Source of the DNA: Chiridota heheva | Lineage: Eukaryota > Echinodermata > Holothuroidea > Apodida > Chiridotidae | Assembly: GCA_020152595.1 (NCBI GenBank) | Contig: JAIGNY010001826.1 | Location: 1 to 64,000 of the forward strand | Length of the DNA: 64,000 nt | Reading direction: 5' to 3' | Part shown: piece after piece, positions 1-11,100 of the stretch | How positions within the stretch are numbered: the first letter of the stretch is position 1 | Layout: each line of letters starts with the position of its first letter | Translations under genes and position numbers: made by a program | Notes under the pieces: model-generated | Databases searched by the model: none | The model's input: the letters and a program-made list of their open reading frames with translations, nothing else | What the model was told of the DNA's origin: nothing

Positions 1-310
1 TTTAGTTACCGTATTTATTATGCTTACTTAAATTACCGTACGTATTATGCTTACTTACTTATGCTGCTTACTTAAGTTACCGTACGTATGCTGCATACTT
101 AAGTTACCGTACATATACTGCTTACTTAAGTTACCATACATAAGCTGCTTACTTTAGTTACCGTATTTATTATGCTTACTTAAGTTACTGTGCGTATTAT
201 GCTTACTTACTTATGCTGCTTACTTAAGTTACCATACGAATGCTGCTTACTTAAGTTACCGTATGTATTATGCTTACTTTAGTTATCATAAGTATGCTGC
301 TTACTTAAGT
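1..310. repeat. 27-bp AT-rich satellite with higher-order period
   Basis: Tandem array of a degenerate unit of about 27 bp with core ACTTAAGTTACCGTACGT followed by ATGCTGCTT. Variants alternate between TATTATGCTT and TATGCTGCTT endings. A longer stretch beginning TTTAGTTACCGTATTT recurs at positions 1 and 153, so a higher-order period near 152 bp is visible. The array runs off the left edge of the window, so its full length is unknown. No coding sense is apparent. Confidence 0.85.
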
Positions 311-641
311 TGTGGGGACTGACCTTATAGTCCACCGGTTTGGATAACGTGGTGTGGCCTGGAAGCTGCTGTCACCCTGGGGGTCCTGTAGATGAAAACA
401 TAAGAGGATCCCTATGAATACACGCGTAACTAAGTAAATAGGCAGAGCGTGTGTGCTAGTATAAGAATATGCTACAATACAATAAAGATGTAATGGTAAA
501 TAAATACAATGGGGCCCATGTTGGTATACCTAAATTACCGGAGAAGCGAGATGTCGCAGGTAAAGTAGTTGGTTTGTTTGATGAAGGCTTAACGGCACCA
601 CAACAACTAAGGTCAAATTGTGCCTGAGAGGTCAGATCATT
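311..641. other. Non-coding flank with a dispersed repeat scrap
   Basis: No gene seen. Bases 611-636 (GGTCAAATTGTGCCTGAGAG and the next few) reappear almost unchanged at 58083-58108 and more weakly near 44707, so this is a scrap of a dispersed repeat. It lies directly against the left end of the LINE that follows, which could mean the LINE inserted into an older repeat. Confidence 0.5.
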
Positions 642-1956
642 CTAGAGGTAGGAAGTAAAGGAAACAGGGGGAGAATGAGAGAAATTTAAGGACAAAAGGT
701 CAGAAAGCTGTGATCGTGAGGGGAGGTGCATGGTTGAAACAAAAACAAAGTAGAGAGGGGGTGGAAGAGGAGAATTAAATATGGTCGTAGAGGGAGGCAT
801 GATGAAGGAAGGAGATAATTTTATCCGGAGGATTTTTCTGGAAGAACTCAGCAATTGAGTTGTAGGGAAGGTTGTACAGGGGCAAGCAAGGAGAACGTGA
901 TGGATTGTGAGGGTGCAATGGCAATTGTTGCAGAGGGGTTGGGGGGAGCCAGTAAGGAGGTGGGAGTGGGTGAGATGAGTGTGACCAATTCTAAGACGGG
1001 TAATATGAACGTCGTCAATACGAGAGAGGTTGTTGATGGTGGCTTTGATCGGAATTGTGGGCTGGATGACATGGAGTTTGTTATCAATTTGGGACTTCCA
1101 TGATGTTTGCCAGCGGTCCCGAACAAGGGAAGCGATTAGCGGTTTGATGTCAGAGAGGGTTTTGGGAAAAGGGGCAGGGAGGAGGGTGAGGGCAAGCTTA
1201 GCGGCTGCATCAGCCCTGTCATTACCCGGGATGCCAACATGGCTGGGTATCCAGAAGAAAAGAATACTTTTCCTGCAGAGGGTGGGAGAAAGGAGTTTGC
1301 GGAGGAGGAGGTGGCATGTGAGGTTATCCCATTTAAGGTTGAGTAAAGAAGTAAGAACAGCCTTTGAGTCGGAGAAAATAACAAAGTGGTTGAGCGGGGG
1401 AGTATTCAATAAAGTTGAGGGCAAGGAGAATGGCCTTAGCCTCGGCTGAAAAAATGGATGAGTAGTCGGGAAGTCTGCTACTGAGGGTGATATCTTGGAT
1501 GACCGCAGCAGCAGCTGTCTTGTTGCCCTCCCTGGACCCATCAGTATAGATGGAGGTGTAATTTGAGAGTTGGTCTTTGACTTGGTTGTGGAGATTGATG
1601 AAGAGGTTAGGATGGGTTTGAGCTTTGTGATGAGTGGAGAGGCCCAGGTGGACAGAAGGGAGGGGGGTAGCCCAAGGAGGAAAAGTGGGCCAGGAGAAGG
1701 TGCCGAGAGTGGTGGGATTGATGCCGAGATGGAAGAGGTCTGATTTAATGCGTAAGCTGAAGGGAGGGGATAGGGTTTTAGTCCTATCAAAGAGGGTGGA
1801 GAAATTGGGGTACCTAATGAGGTTGTAGACAGGGTTCTGGGTGTTGGTGAGGACCCTAAAAGCATAGGATAGGCTAAGCTTTCTACATCTAAGTAGAAAG
1901 GGGGGGTTCGTTGGCTTCAACATGAAGGCTGGTGATTGGGGAGGTCCTGTAAGCAC
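642..1956 (-). pseudogene. ORF2 ribonuclease H domain and C-terminal Cys/His motif
   Basis: Two frames together hold a type-I RNase H. The first frame (1956-1333) gives SIYTDGSREGNK, with the first catalytic Asp, and FSAEAKAILLAL, with the catalytic Glu. The second frame (about 1385 down to 642) gives FVIFSDSKAVLTSL, with the second Asp, WIPSHVGIPGNDRADAAAK, with the HVGI motif and last Asp, and then PLCNNCHCTLTIHHVLLACP. The domain would remove the RNA template during cDNA synthesis. The split across frames near 1350-1385 marks a disabling indel. The Cys/His tail is typical of I-type ORF2 ends and is shared with the sibling at 7300-7500. Confidence 0.8.
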
Positions 1957-3376
1957 CTAGACAAAGCCTGAGGGCTTCATTTTGGATGGTGTTGATGTGG
2001 TTGAGGTATGAGTTGTGAGCGACACAGTAGACAAAATTACCGTAGTCAAGCTTGGCGCGAATGGTGAGCCTGAAAATTTTGAGGAGAGCAAAGCGGTTCG
2101 CACCCCAAGTGGTGTTGGAGAGGAGTCTGAGGATGTTGAGGGAGCTGTTGCATTTAAGTTTCAGGTTGGTGATGTGTTGCTTGTAGGTAAGCTTAGGGTC
2201 TAGAGTTAGACCCAGGAACTTTGTGTGTTGAACTTTTGGGATGCGATTACCATTGAGCACAAAGTTCGGGTTGGGGTGGAGGTTGTTGAAATGACAAAAG
2301 TGCATGCAGACTGTCTTGTCTTTGGAGAATTTAAAACCGTTTTTGTTGCTCCAGTCTTGCAGCAGGTCGAGGCTGGTTTGGAGCCTACTTTCAACAATAG
2401 GAAAGCTAGGGGAGGAGTAGAAGATGGTGAAGTCATCCACATATAAGGTACGTTTGATGTTGGGGCCAAGGTTATCCGCGATGTCATTGATGCTCAGGTT
2501 GAAGAGAGTGGGAGAGAGGATGCTACCTTGGGGGACGCCCTCTTCTTGGGGGTATGGGTTGGAGAGGGTGTGGCCAATACGAACTTGTAACCGCCTGTAT
2601 GAGAGGAAGTTTTGAATAAAGATGGGGAGATGGCCTCTGAGGCCGATGGTGTGAAGTTTGCAGGTAATGCCATATTTCCAAGTAGTGTCGAAAGCTTTCT
2701 CAAGGTCAAAAAATATGGCAATGAGGTGTTCCTTTTTTGCAAAGGATTCCCGGATAGTGGTGTCGAGCGTAATTAACTGGTCTAGGGTATTGCGACGTTT
2801 TCGGAAGCCGCTTTGGTCAGGGGAGAGGATTCTGTTGGTCTCAAGAAACCAGTTTAGTCTCTGATTAATGATCCTTTCCATAATTTTACAGAGACAGCAA
2901 GTTAGGGCGATGGGGCGGTAGCTGGAGGGGTCGGTACCGTCTTTCCCCGGTTTAAGGACGGGGATGACAATAGCTGTCCTCCATATAGGGGAAGGAGAGT
3001 GTGAGGTCCAAATGTTGTTGAAGATTGTGAGTAGGGTAGTAGTGGCCTTGATAGGGAGGTGTTTCAGGAACTGGTAGGGGATGTTATCTGGACCCTTGGA
3101 GGTACAGCCAGCGTCGTGGATGGCTAGGTTTAATTCAGAGAGGGTGAGAGGGGCGTTGTAGCTTTCGGAGTTGTCGGAAGAAAAAGTGATTTTCCGGGCT
3201 TCATCAGAAGCTTTTTTGGTTTTGAAGGCATTGGAGTAGTCGGTCGAGGATGAGATGTTGCTGAAAGTGGCGGCGAGGTGGTTAACGATGTCCTTTTTTG
3301 GGGTGAGAAGGTCACCATTCTGAGAGAGATGGGAGATGGGAGATTTGCCCACTCTGCCGTGGAAGCTGTTAACCAT
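1889..3376 (-). pseudogene. ORF2 reverse transcriptase domain
   Basis: An open stretch of 495 codons carries the non-LTR RT blocks in order: SYRPIALTCCLCKIMERIIN, QSGFRKRRNTLDQL, IAIFFDLEKAFDTTW, GVPQGSILSPTLFNL, and the catalytic LYVDDFTIF with two adjacent aspartates. The thumb-like segment TKFLGLTLDPKLTYKQHI and an AKLDYGNFVY block follow. This is the best preserved part of the element and has no internal stop. The first methionine is not a true protein start; the frame continues from the endonuclease. The frame ends at about 1889, where the RNase H part continues in another frame. Confidence 0.85.
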
Positions 3377-4463
3377 TCTCCAAATTTTCTTTGTGGGGGT
3401 GTTGGTGGTGAGAGAAGAGATGAAGTTGTTCCAAGTGTTAGTTTTACTGTCCTTGATAGTGTGTCTGGCCTTGGCACGGCTGATGCGAAAGAGGTTGAGG
3501 TTATGGGTGGTCGGGTTAGTTTTGAAGTTCCTGAGGGCTCCTTTCCTGTTCTTGATGGCAGTTTTGCAGTCATCAGAGAACCAGGGGTTGGGGGGATGAT
3601 TTTAGGGTTTGGAGGTTTTGGGAATTGAGCAGGTGGCAATGTTGATAAGGATATTACTGAAGTTTGACATGGGTTCCTCATCCTCAAGGAGATGGGGGGA
3701 GAGGTGTGAGTCACAGAGGGTTTCAAAAAGGGGCCAATCAGCCTTCTCGAGGTTCCAATTTGGGGTGTGGTCAGTGGGGGTTTGAAGGTTGGAGTGCTTA
3801 AGAAGAGGGTAATGATCACTACCACAGAGGTCAGCAGTGACTCTCCAGTTAAAATCAGGGAGGAGGTTGGGGGAACAGATAGACAGGTCAATACAGGTAA
3901 GGGAACCTGTGGCAGGGTGAAGGTAGGTCGGGGATTAGTGTTGAGCAAGGAGAGGCTGTGCTGACGAAGAGTGTTCTCGATGAGCTTGCCTCTGGGGGTG
4001 GTGGTAACAGAGCCCCACAGAGGGTTGTGAGCGTTGAAGTCACCAAGAAGGATGAAGGGGGAGGGAAGCTGAGAGATGAGGTTGTTAAGGCTGGTTGGCT
4101 GAATGTTGGTGTTGGGGGGAGATAGATATTGCAAAGAGTGAAAGTTTTGTGAAGGAAGATAGATATACAGATGGCCTGAAGGTCGGTGTGCACTTGAACA
4201 GGGCTGTGCGGGATATCGTGTCTTAGAAGAATGGAGACGCCCCCACAGGCCCTGCCGGCGTCCACTTGATGTTTGTGATAGCAAGCGAAGTTGTTGAGGG
4301 AGTAATGGTCGTTGGTTTTCAAGAAAGTTTCTTGTAGGCAGAAGACGACCGGGTTGAAGGTGGTGACCAGAAGGTCAATTTCTTCAGAATTGGCCTTAAG
4401 GCTCCTTATGTTCCATTGTATAATGTTGAGAATGTTATTTCTATCGTTTATGTTGCACGCCAT
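3377..4463 (-). pseudogene. ORF2 endonuclease domain (APE type), frameshifted
   Basis: Starts MACNINDRNN and continues ILNIIQWNIRSLKANSEEI, the asparagine-containing first motif of AP-type LINE endonucleases. Then follow the catalytic glutamate in VFCLQETFLK, GGVSILLRHDI and CNIYLPP. The reading then shifts frame near 4110 to give FILLGDFNAHNPLWGS (the GDFNAHN motif), and shifts again to give ADLCGSDHYPL (the SDH motif) before joining the RT frame. All hallmark residues are still readable, so decay is mainly through indels. This enzyme would nick target DNA to prime reverse transcription. The ATG at 4463 is the first plausible start after the low-complexity spacer. Confidence 0.8.
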
Positions 4464-4952
4464 AAGGAGGCATAGGGTTATCTTGAGGAGGATCTGTTCG
4501 GTCTGAGTTGGTTAATTTTCTCTTTGGATTTGTCCCTATTTCTTTGGGAATGGTTATTTTTGAAAGTTGGACGAGAGGTATGTTCGGTTACCAAACAATC
4601 CATGTTCTCTTCCGTGTCATTAGTGTGGGTGTGGGTTTGGATGGTGGACTGTTTGTTTATTGGTTGTTTTTTGGTTTGTTGCTTGTTGATTGGGTGACTG
4701 TTACTGTTAGCCACGTTGACTTGAGTTTGTTGTTTGTTGGCATTAGATGTGTTGACGTAGGGGATGGCGGAAGTCTTTGAGGAGGAAGGAAGGTTAGGGG
4801 GAGAAGTGGTGGTGGTGGAGGTGGAGGTCGTTTGGGTAGTAGGTGTGGTTTGTTTGTTGTCAATGGTGATGGGCTTAGGACTTGGTAAGAAGAGCCAGGT
4901 GAGGTCTGTTTGGGTATGCGAGTCAGTTTTTTTGTGTTAGGGGGGCAGGAGA

Positions 4953-5215
4953 CTACGCTCGAGTAGGATGGTTTTGTGTGCAGTGAAGCGAGAGAAATTG
5001 CTTCCTGGCCTCTGGGTAAGTGATGTTGGGGTTTAGGGATTTTAGTTTGGTTATTTGCTTTTCTTGGAGCCAGGTGGGGCAGTCTTTAGAGAAGGAGGGA
5101 TGGTTTGCTGGATGGGTACCGCTGCAATTCGTGCAGTGTGGGGTGCTGGTGCAGGAGGTGCTGTCATGGTCCAGGGCTCCACAGTTGCCAGCAGCGCCTG
5201 GCTGCGGCAGGAGTT
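4953..5215 (-). pseudogene. ORF1 (gag-like) 3' fragment with zinc knuckles
   Basis: Translating the minus strand in the frame that ends at the TAG at 4955-4953 gives a cysteine-rich tail. It runs CGALDHDSTSC, then CTNCSGTHPANHPSFSKDC, then PTWLQEKQITKLKS and PEARKQF. Spaced Cys/His residues followed by a W-x2-E-x2-I and PEAR motif are the usual end of nucleic-acid-binding ORF1 proteins in I-type LINEs. It lies upstream of the endonuclease, as expected for ORF1. The N-terminal part of ORF1 is not recognisable to the right, so the insertion is 5'-truncated or rearranged near 5260. Confidence 0.75.
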
Positions 5216-5260
5216 TTTCCCATGGGTTGTTGGATAGTAGTTGGATATGCCAGCACTAGT

Positions 5261-7089
5261 GTTAGGAGTAGGATATACCAACAATCCAAGTAAGTTACGA
5301 ACATTCCAAGTAAGTTTGGAATGTGTTGACTTGGAATGTGTTGCTGGTTGGTCGATTGACCGAATAAGTATGTGAGCAGACAAGACTACCCGAGTGGTCA
5401 ACAAGGCAGGTGATGCTCATGTGCTGGGCAGAAGATACCCTGTGAATAATTAGGTACACAATATGCATTGGCTTTACCGTAGGCAGTAATGCCACGGCCA
5501 AAGCACGGGACCTAATGAATGCAATAAGTAATGTATACCAAGCAGGCGAGTTAGCTTTGGCATACAATGCGTTGATACAATAGATAATGTACATGTATAT
5601 TATAACTTGTAACGGTAATAGAATCACAAGGCAAAGGTGCATGGTATAAAGACATGATAACCATAAGTACATAGAAAGGTACTAAGAGAAAATAAAGGTA
5701 CTTAGATAAAGTAAAGCAACTTAGCAGGCGAAATGGTGCCATGTATCCTACCTTTATCTATTGGGGGAGGCCAAAATGGTACTAAGCCACCCAATAAAAT
5801 TATGGGGGGGTAAGGGGCAGGGCCCTGGGGGCCCCACAACACCACACCACAACACCAGAAGAACATATGAGGTTTAGCAGGTCTTAAATTTAACCACGAA
5901 GAGAAAGAAAGGGGGATGGGTATGTATAGAGAATAGTCATTTATGGTAAAAGATTATGAAAAGCATTACAGGAGAAGACATTAGGGAGAACAATTAGGAT
6001 AACAAGATTTCATCTTTGACATACAAAAGCAGGTCCAAGACTCAGGCTGGTGGGGGTGGGGGGGGGGGAGGGGGGGGGGGGGGAATGGAGATACTGTGCC
6101 CAACTATACACTGAAAAAACCCCATCTATGGTGTTGTTGCTATGGCAATGTTCAACAAATTTCCAATCCAGAACCAACTAATATTTATGTCCGGACTAGT
6201 TGATTTACAAGTTGATATGCCCGCCAGGCAACCATAAATTGATCGAAACTTAATAGAGTGAATTTCTCTTTAAAAATTTAATTCATTACACAAATTAAAC
6301 TTACTACAATATAACTGATGGAAATGCCCAGAAACTAACTTAAATCAGACTAATATTCCATTCATTTGGAAGCCAAAATATTTTGTTACAAACCTCACCA
6401 TAACAACATCATACATGTACATGCACCCATACATAAGTCTTTGTTAAGACTGGAAATCAGTTAATTTTCTCTCTAAATTTTCCTCTTATATTTTTATCTT
6501 ATTCCGTTAAAATTTGATACTGAGAAATTTTTTGAGGTGAGGAATCCAGAAATGGACATTCATAACAGTCCAAGGACAATTCTTAATGGTGCAAGGAATG
6601 TGTGAGCTTGAAATTTGAATACCATTATATTCATAGAAATTTAAAAGATCACTTTTCGCAAGGTTATGTCCATAATTAAAAAGCCTGGTAGAAGCATGTA
6701 ATACTGTACATATATGTACCTCAAAACTAGATCCCAGTGAAATATGGGAATGGTAACTTCTTTAGTTTTCATTTTACAACATTTTAAACTTTGACATGGA
6801 TTTGCATACAGGACAAGTATAGCTAAAATAATTAAGAAAATGAAAATGTATTGAGCTTTAGTAATTGTATTTCTAAGTCCCAGTGTTACTGGCAACAAAA
6901 CTGAGGAAAAGACATCAAATGTCTTCCAAAATAGCTGACTAAGAATTGTCATCATAAGGTGTCCAAAAATAATCTTGGATGCACTAACACAAATACTGAA
7001 GTGAGAAAAAGGAGATAGAACTGGATTGGGCACATTCTCAAGAGAGACCAAACAATTTAGGTAACACTGCTCTCACATGGCAACTTGAT
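5261..7089. other. Non-coding AT-rich stretch
   Basis: No supported gene. Bases 5760-5805 (TATTGGGGGAGG then GGTACTAAGCCACCCAATAA) match the reverse complement of about 37775-37825, so they are a dispersed repeat scrap. A G-homopolymer-rich patch lies at about 6051-6084. The rest is AT-rich sequence with scattered stops in all frames. Confidence 0.5.
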
Positions 7090-7175
7090 GGTTTGGTTTG
7101 GTTTGTTGATGTCTAATGACACCGCGACAGTCAGAGTCAAATGTGCCAAGAGGGTGTTAATCAATTATGCTGTAA
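7090..7175 (+). repeat. Fragment shared with the TTAA element at 62.9 kb
   Basis: GGTTTGGTTTGGTTTGTTGA then, after a gap, GTCAAATGTGCCAAGAGGGT and GTTAATCAATTATG match 62958-63035 (GGTTTGGATTGTTGAGG ... GTCAAACGTGCCAAGAGGGT). It is a scrap of the same dispersed family, next to the 3' end of the second I-like LINE. Confidence 0.6.
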
Positions 7176-7289
7176 GATTTAGGATAGTGAGGAAAGGAAG
7201 GTTTGTAAGGGAGAAAAGGGGGAAAAACAGAAATAGGGGGAAAAAAAAAAAAAGGAGGCAAGAAAGGTTAGGTGTAGAAAGGGGGTGAA

Positions 7290-9420
7290 GGGAAAAGTTA
7301 AATGTGGTGGAAGAGGTCGTTGTTATGGAGGAAGTTGATGATGTTTGAAGAAGAATTGTTTTCGAAAAGGTCCAAGATTGAGGATAGTGAGGAGAGAAGA
7401 GATCTGGAGTTCTGGTATAAGGGACAGGTTACAAAAATATGCTTGATGGAGAGATCGGTGTTACAAGTGGGGCAGAGAGGGGTGGGAGCCGGATAAGAGA
7501 GGGAGCCGGATAAGAGATGGGAGTGAGTGAGAGAGGAGTGGCGAGGTAGATGCGGGTAACAACAATGTCTTCCCTGCGGTTGTGACTGTACAAAGGGGTG
7601 TTGGTCCCAACGATGTCTTCCCTGCGGTTGCGACTGTACAAAGGGGTGTTGGTCCCGACTTTGGGTTTGATGGTGTGGAGTTTGTTACTGGTTTCGTGAT
7701 TCCAGAAGGTTTGCCAGTTTTTTTATTTTTATGTAGTTGGAGATGGAGAGACGGAGGTCTGAGTGTGGAATAGGAACAAGAGAGGCAATGTTTTTTCCCT
7801 ACGGAGGAGAGAGTGTGGAGTTTGTTGAGGATTTGGAGAATGAGAGGGTTGGGCCAGAGCATGTTGAGGATGCCAGTGAGGACGTATTTTGAGTCAGAGA
7901 AGATGACGAAACGGGGGGCGGAAAGAGAGTTCTATCAAGTTTAAGGATAGGAGGATGGCTTTTGCTTTGGCAGATTAGATAGAGGTGCCATCGGGTAGCC
8001 TTAAGGAGAGGGTGAGGCCAGGACAGGCGGCGGCAGAAGAGCCTTCCGTGTGGAGTCGTCGGTGAAGAGGAAGGAGTAGTCGTGGAAATGTCTACTGACT
8101 TGGCAGTATTTGGAGTGGAAGAAGGCTGGGTTGTGAAGAGCTTGAGGAAAGACCAAGGTACACCTTGGCGGGAGAGTGAATAGTCAAAGGTGGAAGGATG
8201 CGTTTGTTGAGATTGAAGAGGTTGGTGAAGGAGGAAGAACGGATGGAATGGAAGCAAGGGTTACGTGGATCGGTGAGGATGCGGAGAGCAAAGGAGAGGC
8301 CGGCCTTCGTGCATCGGAGGTCGAAGCGGAGTTCATTGGTCTCGACATGGCGACTGGTGATAAGGGAGGTGTGAGTGGCGCCAAGGCAAAAGCCTTAGGG
8401 CAGTGTTCTCAGTGACCTCCAGGTGTTTCAATTAAAATTTACGGGCAGAAGCGAAGATGAAATTGCCATAATCCAGCCTGGATCTGAGGAGGGAGCAATA
8501 GAAAAGAGCAGAGAGAGCCAGTTTGCTCCCCAGTCAGTGCTTGAGAGGACTTTGAGGAGATTAAGAATTTTGTAGCATTTTATTTTGAGGGAGTTGATGT
8601 GGGAGAGATAAGAAAGTTTGGAGTCAAGAGTGATTCCGAGGAGCAAGAACTGTCTTTACTGGGGATTATGAAATCTTTGAGGTGGGGAATGGGGTAGAGG
8701 AAGAAGGAGTTGCTGTTGTTAAAATGGATGAGAACAGTTTGTCTTTTGAGAAGTTGAAACCGTTGGAGTTGCTCCAGTGAGCCAGACTATCCAGACAGTG
8801 TTGTAGGTTATTTTGGAGAATATGGAAGCATGGAGAGGATGAGTAAATAGTGAAATCGTCGACATAGAGAGAGCTTTTGATGTTGGGGGTGAGAGTTTTG
8901 GTGATGCTGTTCATTTTGAGGATAAAGAGAGTGGGGGACACCAAGGTGTTGGGTGCACCTTTGGGAGTAGGTGTTACCGATGAGTAACACCTACTCAGAA
9001 GTGGCGGGAGTGGAGGAAGTTCTGGATGAAGGTGGGGAGGGGAGCCTCGGAGGCCAGAGGAGTGGAGGTCCTTGAGGAAACCATAACACAACGTGGTGTC
9101 GAAGGCCTTTTCGAGGTCGAAGAAGATAGAGATGGTATGATGATTTCTGATGAAGGCTTCATGGATGAAGGTGTCGAGTTTGAGGACGTGGTCCAGGCAG
9201 TTTCGGGTTTTTTCTGAAGCCATTTTGAGTGGGGGAGAGGATGGAGTTCCTCTCGAGGTACCAGCAGAGTCTGTAGAGGACCATACGTTCCATGATCTTA
9301 CAGAGGCAGGGGGTAAGAGCAATGGGTCTGTAGTTTTTTGGGTTGGATCTGTCTTTGTTAGTTTTGGGGATTCGGGTGATGATGTAATGGGGAAAGAATT
9401 TGAGGGCCACAGGTAATTGT
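7290..9420 (-). mobile_element. 5'-truncated sibling of the I/Nimb-like LINE
   Basis: Same orientation and domain order as the element at 642-5260 but lacking ORF1 and the endonuclease. It begins within the RT at about 9420 and runs down to about 7290. RT fragments FPHYIITRIPKTNKDRSNP, NYRPIALTPCLCKIMERMV and NSILSPTQNGFRKN, then ISIFFDLEKAFDTTLCYGF and LYVDDFTIYSSS, appear in alternating frames. At the left end the minus strand gives NTDLSIKHIFVTCPLYQNSR, the C-terminal Cys/His tail. Several indels break the frame, and a tandem duplication of about 47 bp (7563-7609 and 7610-7656) is visible in its 3' half. The right boundary at about 9420 is typical of 5' truncation during insertion. Confidence 0.8.
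8428..9410 (-). pseudogene. RT domain of the second LINE copy
   Basis: The minus strand carries the RT blocks in three interleaved frames. PIALTPCLCKIMERMVLYRL comes first, then FDLEKAFDTTLCYGFLKDLH with the first catalytic Asp, then SSLYVDDFTIYSSSPCFHIL with the paired catalytic Asp residues, then HWSNSNGFNFSKDK. The segment before YVDD (expected PQG motif) is garbled into GAPNTLVSPTLFIL. Differences from the first copy are spread along the length, so it is a separate older or parallel insertion rather than a recent duplication. Confidence 0.75.
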
Positions 9421-9778
9421 AACTTGATGGAAAGAGAAAAAGAGAACCCCCTAAAACAACATGAAGGTGCACAGTGCTAAACAAATAGGGTATGGTTGGT
9501 TGGCAGTCAACACCAGAAGTGCTGTCAAAGACAGAAATGACTAGAGGTCAAGCACTCTGGCTTTATGTGGATAGCTTCTGACACAAATAGGATAGGTACA
9601 GTAAGCCAAGGTAAGGGACTCTCTAGTTCCATGTTGTTTAAGAATTGTAGAAGAAAAGTAAAAGCTTTCAACACATGGAATTGGAAACATCTGTAAATGG
9701 ACTACCTGTAAAACTGACAAGACTATACTGAAGAAGAAAAACAGCTGATAATTTGGAGATAAGTTAAATGTGTCTTTA
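9421..9778. other. Short non-coding spacer
   Basis: Between the truncated LINE and the minisatellite. I see no motif, repeat or exon in it. Confidence 0.5.
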
Positions 9779-10808
9779 CCATGAGCAAGTCTATTTCTAC
9801 CATGAGCAAGTACCATGAGCAAGTCTACTTCTGCCATGAGCAAGTCTACTTCTGCCATGAGCAAGTCTACTTCTGCCATGAGCAAGTCTACTTCTGCCAT
9901 GAGCAAGTCTACTTCTGCCATGAGCAAGTCTACTTCTGCCATGAGCAAGTCTACTTCTGCCATGAGCAAGTCTACTTCTGCCATGAGCAAGTCTACTTCT
10001 GCCATGAGCAAGTCTACTTCTGCCATGAGCAAGTCTCTTACTTCTGCCATGAGCAAGTCTACTTCTGCCATGAGCAAGTCTACTTCTGCCATGAGCAAGT
10101 CTACTTCTGCCATGAGCAAGTCTACTTCTGCCATGAGCAAGTCTACTTCTGCCATGAGCAAGTCTACTTCTGCCATGAGCAAGTCTACTTCTGCCATGAG
10201 CAAGTCTACTTCTGCCATGAGCAAGTCTACTTCTGCCATGAGCAAGTGCCATGAGCAAGTCTACTTCTGCCATGAGCAAGTCTACTTCTGCCATGAGCAA
10301 GTCTACTTCTGCCATGAGCAAGTCTACTTCTGCCATGAGCAAGTCTACTTCTGCCATGAGCAAGTCTACTTCTGCCATGAGCAAGTCTACTTCTGCCATG
10401 AGCAAGTCTACTTCTGCCATGAGCAAGTCTACTTCTGCCATGAGCAAGTCTACTTCTGCCATGAGCAAGTCTACTTCTGCCATGAGCAAGTCTACTTCTG
10501 CCATGAGCAAGTCTACTTCTGCCATGAGCAAGTCTACTTCTGCCATGAGCAAGTCTACTTCTGCCATGAGCAAGTCTACTTCTGCCATGAGCAAGTCTAC
10601 TTCTGCCATGAGCAAGTCTACTTCTGCCATGAGCCACTTCTGCCATGAGCAAGTCTACTTCTGCCATGAGCAAGTCTACTTCTGCCATGAGCAAGTCTAC
10701 TTCTGCCATGAGCAAGTCTACTTCTGCCATGAGCAAGTCTACTTCTGCCATGAGCAAGTCTACTTCTGCCATGAGCAAGGCTACTTCTGCCATGAGCAAG
10801 GCTACTTC
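9779..10808. repeat. 21-bp minisatellite A (about 48 units)
   Basis: Nearly perfect tandem array of a 21-bp unit that starts ATGAGCAAGTCT and ends ACTTCTGCC; read on the plus strand it would encode MSKSTSA. Irregularities are a truncated unit near 9809-9815, a 3-bp insertion at about 10035, a broken unit at 10246-10250, another at 10631-10637, and G replacing T in the last two units. Because 21 is divisible by three, several frames are open on both strands; these are by-products of the repeat. Homogeneity suggests recent expansion by unequal exchange. Confidence 0.95.
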
Positions 10809-11100
10809 TCATCCGAAAACGAAGATAATCAGGAATTGGCAGAATTGGCAGGAGGAGGCAGAAAGCGCACTCATTGACTGGCAACCAGTAAATGAAAGAA
10901 TTATCAATGTCAGATTATATTCCAAACACATCAAGATGATGATGGTCCATGTGTATGCACCCACAGAAAAATGCAAAAGAGACCAAGGGTGAATTTTACA
11001 CCAAGCTACTGTACAAGGAATGTTAGACCAGGTGCATAGACAAGACATGCTAATTGTGACAGGTGACATGAATGCAAAAGCTAATAACAACAACGATCAC
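10809..11100 (+). pseudogene. RTE-type endonuclease fragment
   Basis: Plus-strand frames give NWQEEAESALIDWQPVNERI, INVRLYSKHIKMMMVHVYAP and TEKCKRDQG, then a stop and a frameshift, then LDQVHRQDMLIVTGDMNAKA. The VYAPTE and GDMNAK blocks are middle motifs of the AP-type endonuclease as found in RTE-clade LINEs. The fragment lacks the start of the domain and all of the RT. It sits exactly between two related 21-bp arrays, so the arrays may have grown from one seed that this fragment interrupts. Confidence 0.75.

Larger units (their letters stand above)
642..5260 (-). mobile_element. Nearly full-length RNase H-bearing non-LTR retrotransposon (I/Nimb-like), defective
   Basis: Minus-strand LINE reading from about 5260 down to 642. 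In order it contains the end of a gag-like ORF1 with zinc knuckles, a low-complexity spacer, and an ORF2 with an apurinic-type endonuclease, a reverse transcriptase with a YVDD catalytic box, a ribonuclease H and a terminal Cys/His motif. The combination of RNase H with a terminal C-x2-C...H...C motif fits the I superfamily (I, Nimb and relatives); the exact clade is inferred from motif style only. The reading frame changes at least twice in the endonuclease, once after the RT and once within RNase H, so the copy is dead. The 5' end of ORF1 is missing. I could not identify a poly(A) tail or target duplication at the left (3') boundary. A shorter sibling lies at 7290-9420. Confidence 0.85.

Noticed and set aside
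9815-10648. ORFs of 157-277 codons on both strands in minisatellite A
   Set aside because: They arise because a stop-free 21-bp unit is repeated; they overlap in several frames and both strands and have no flanking gene structure.
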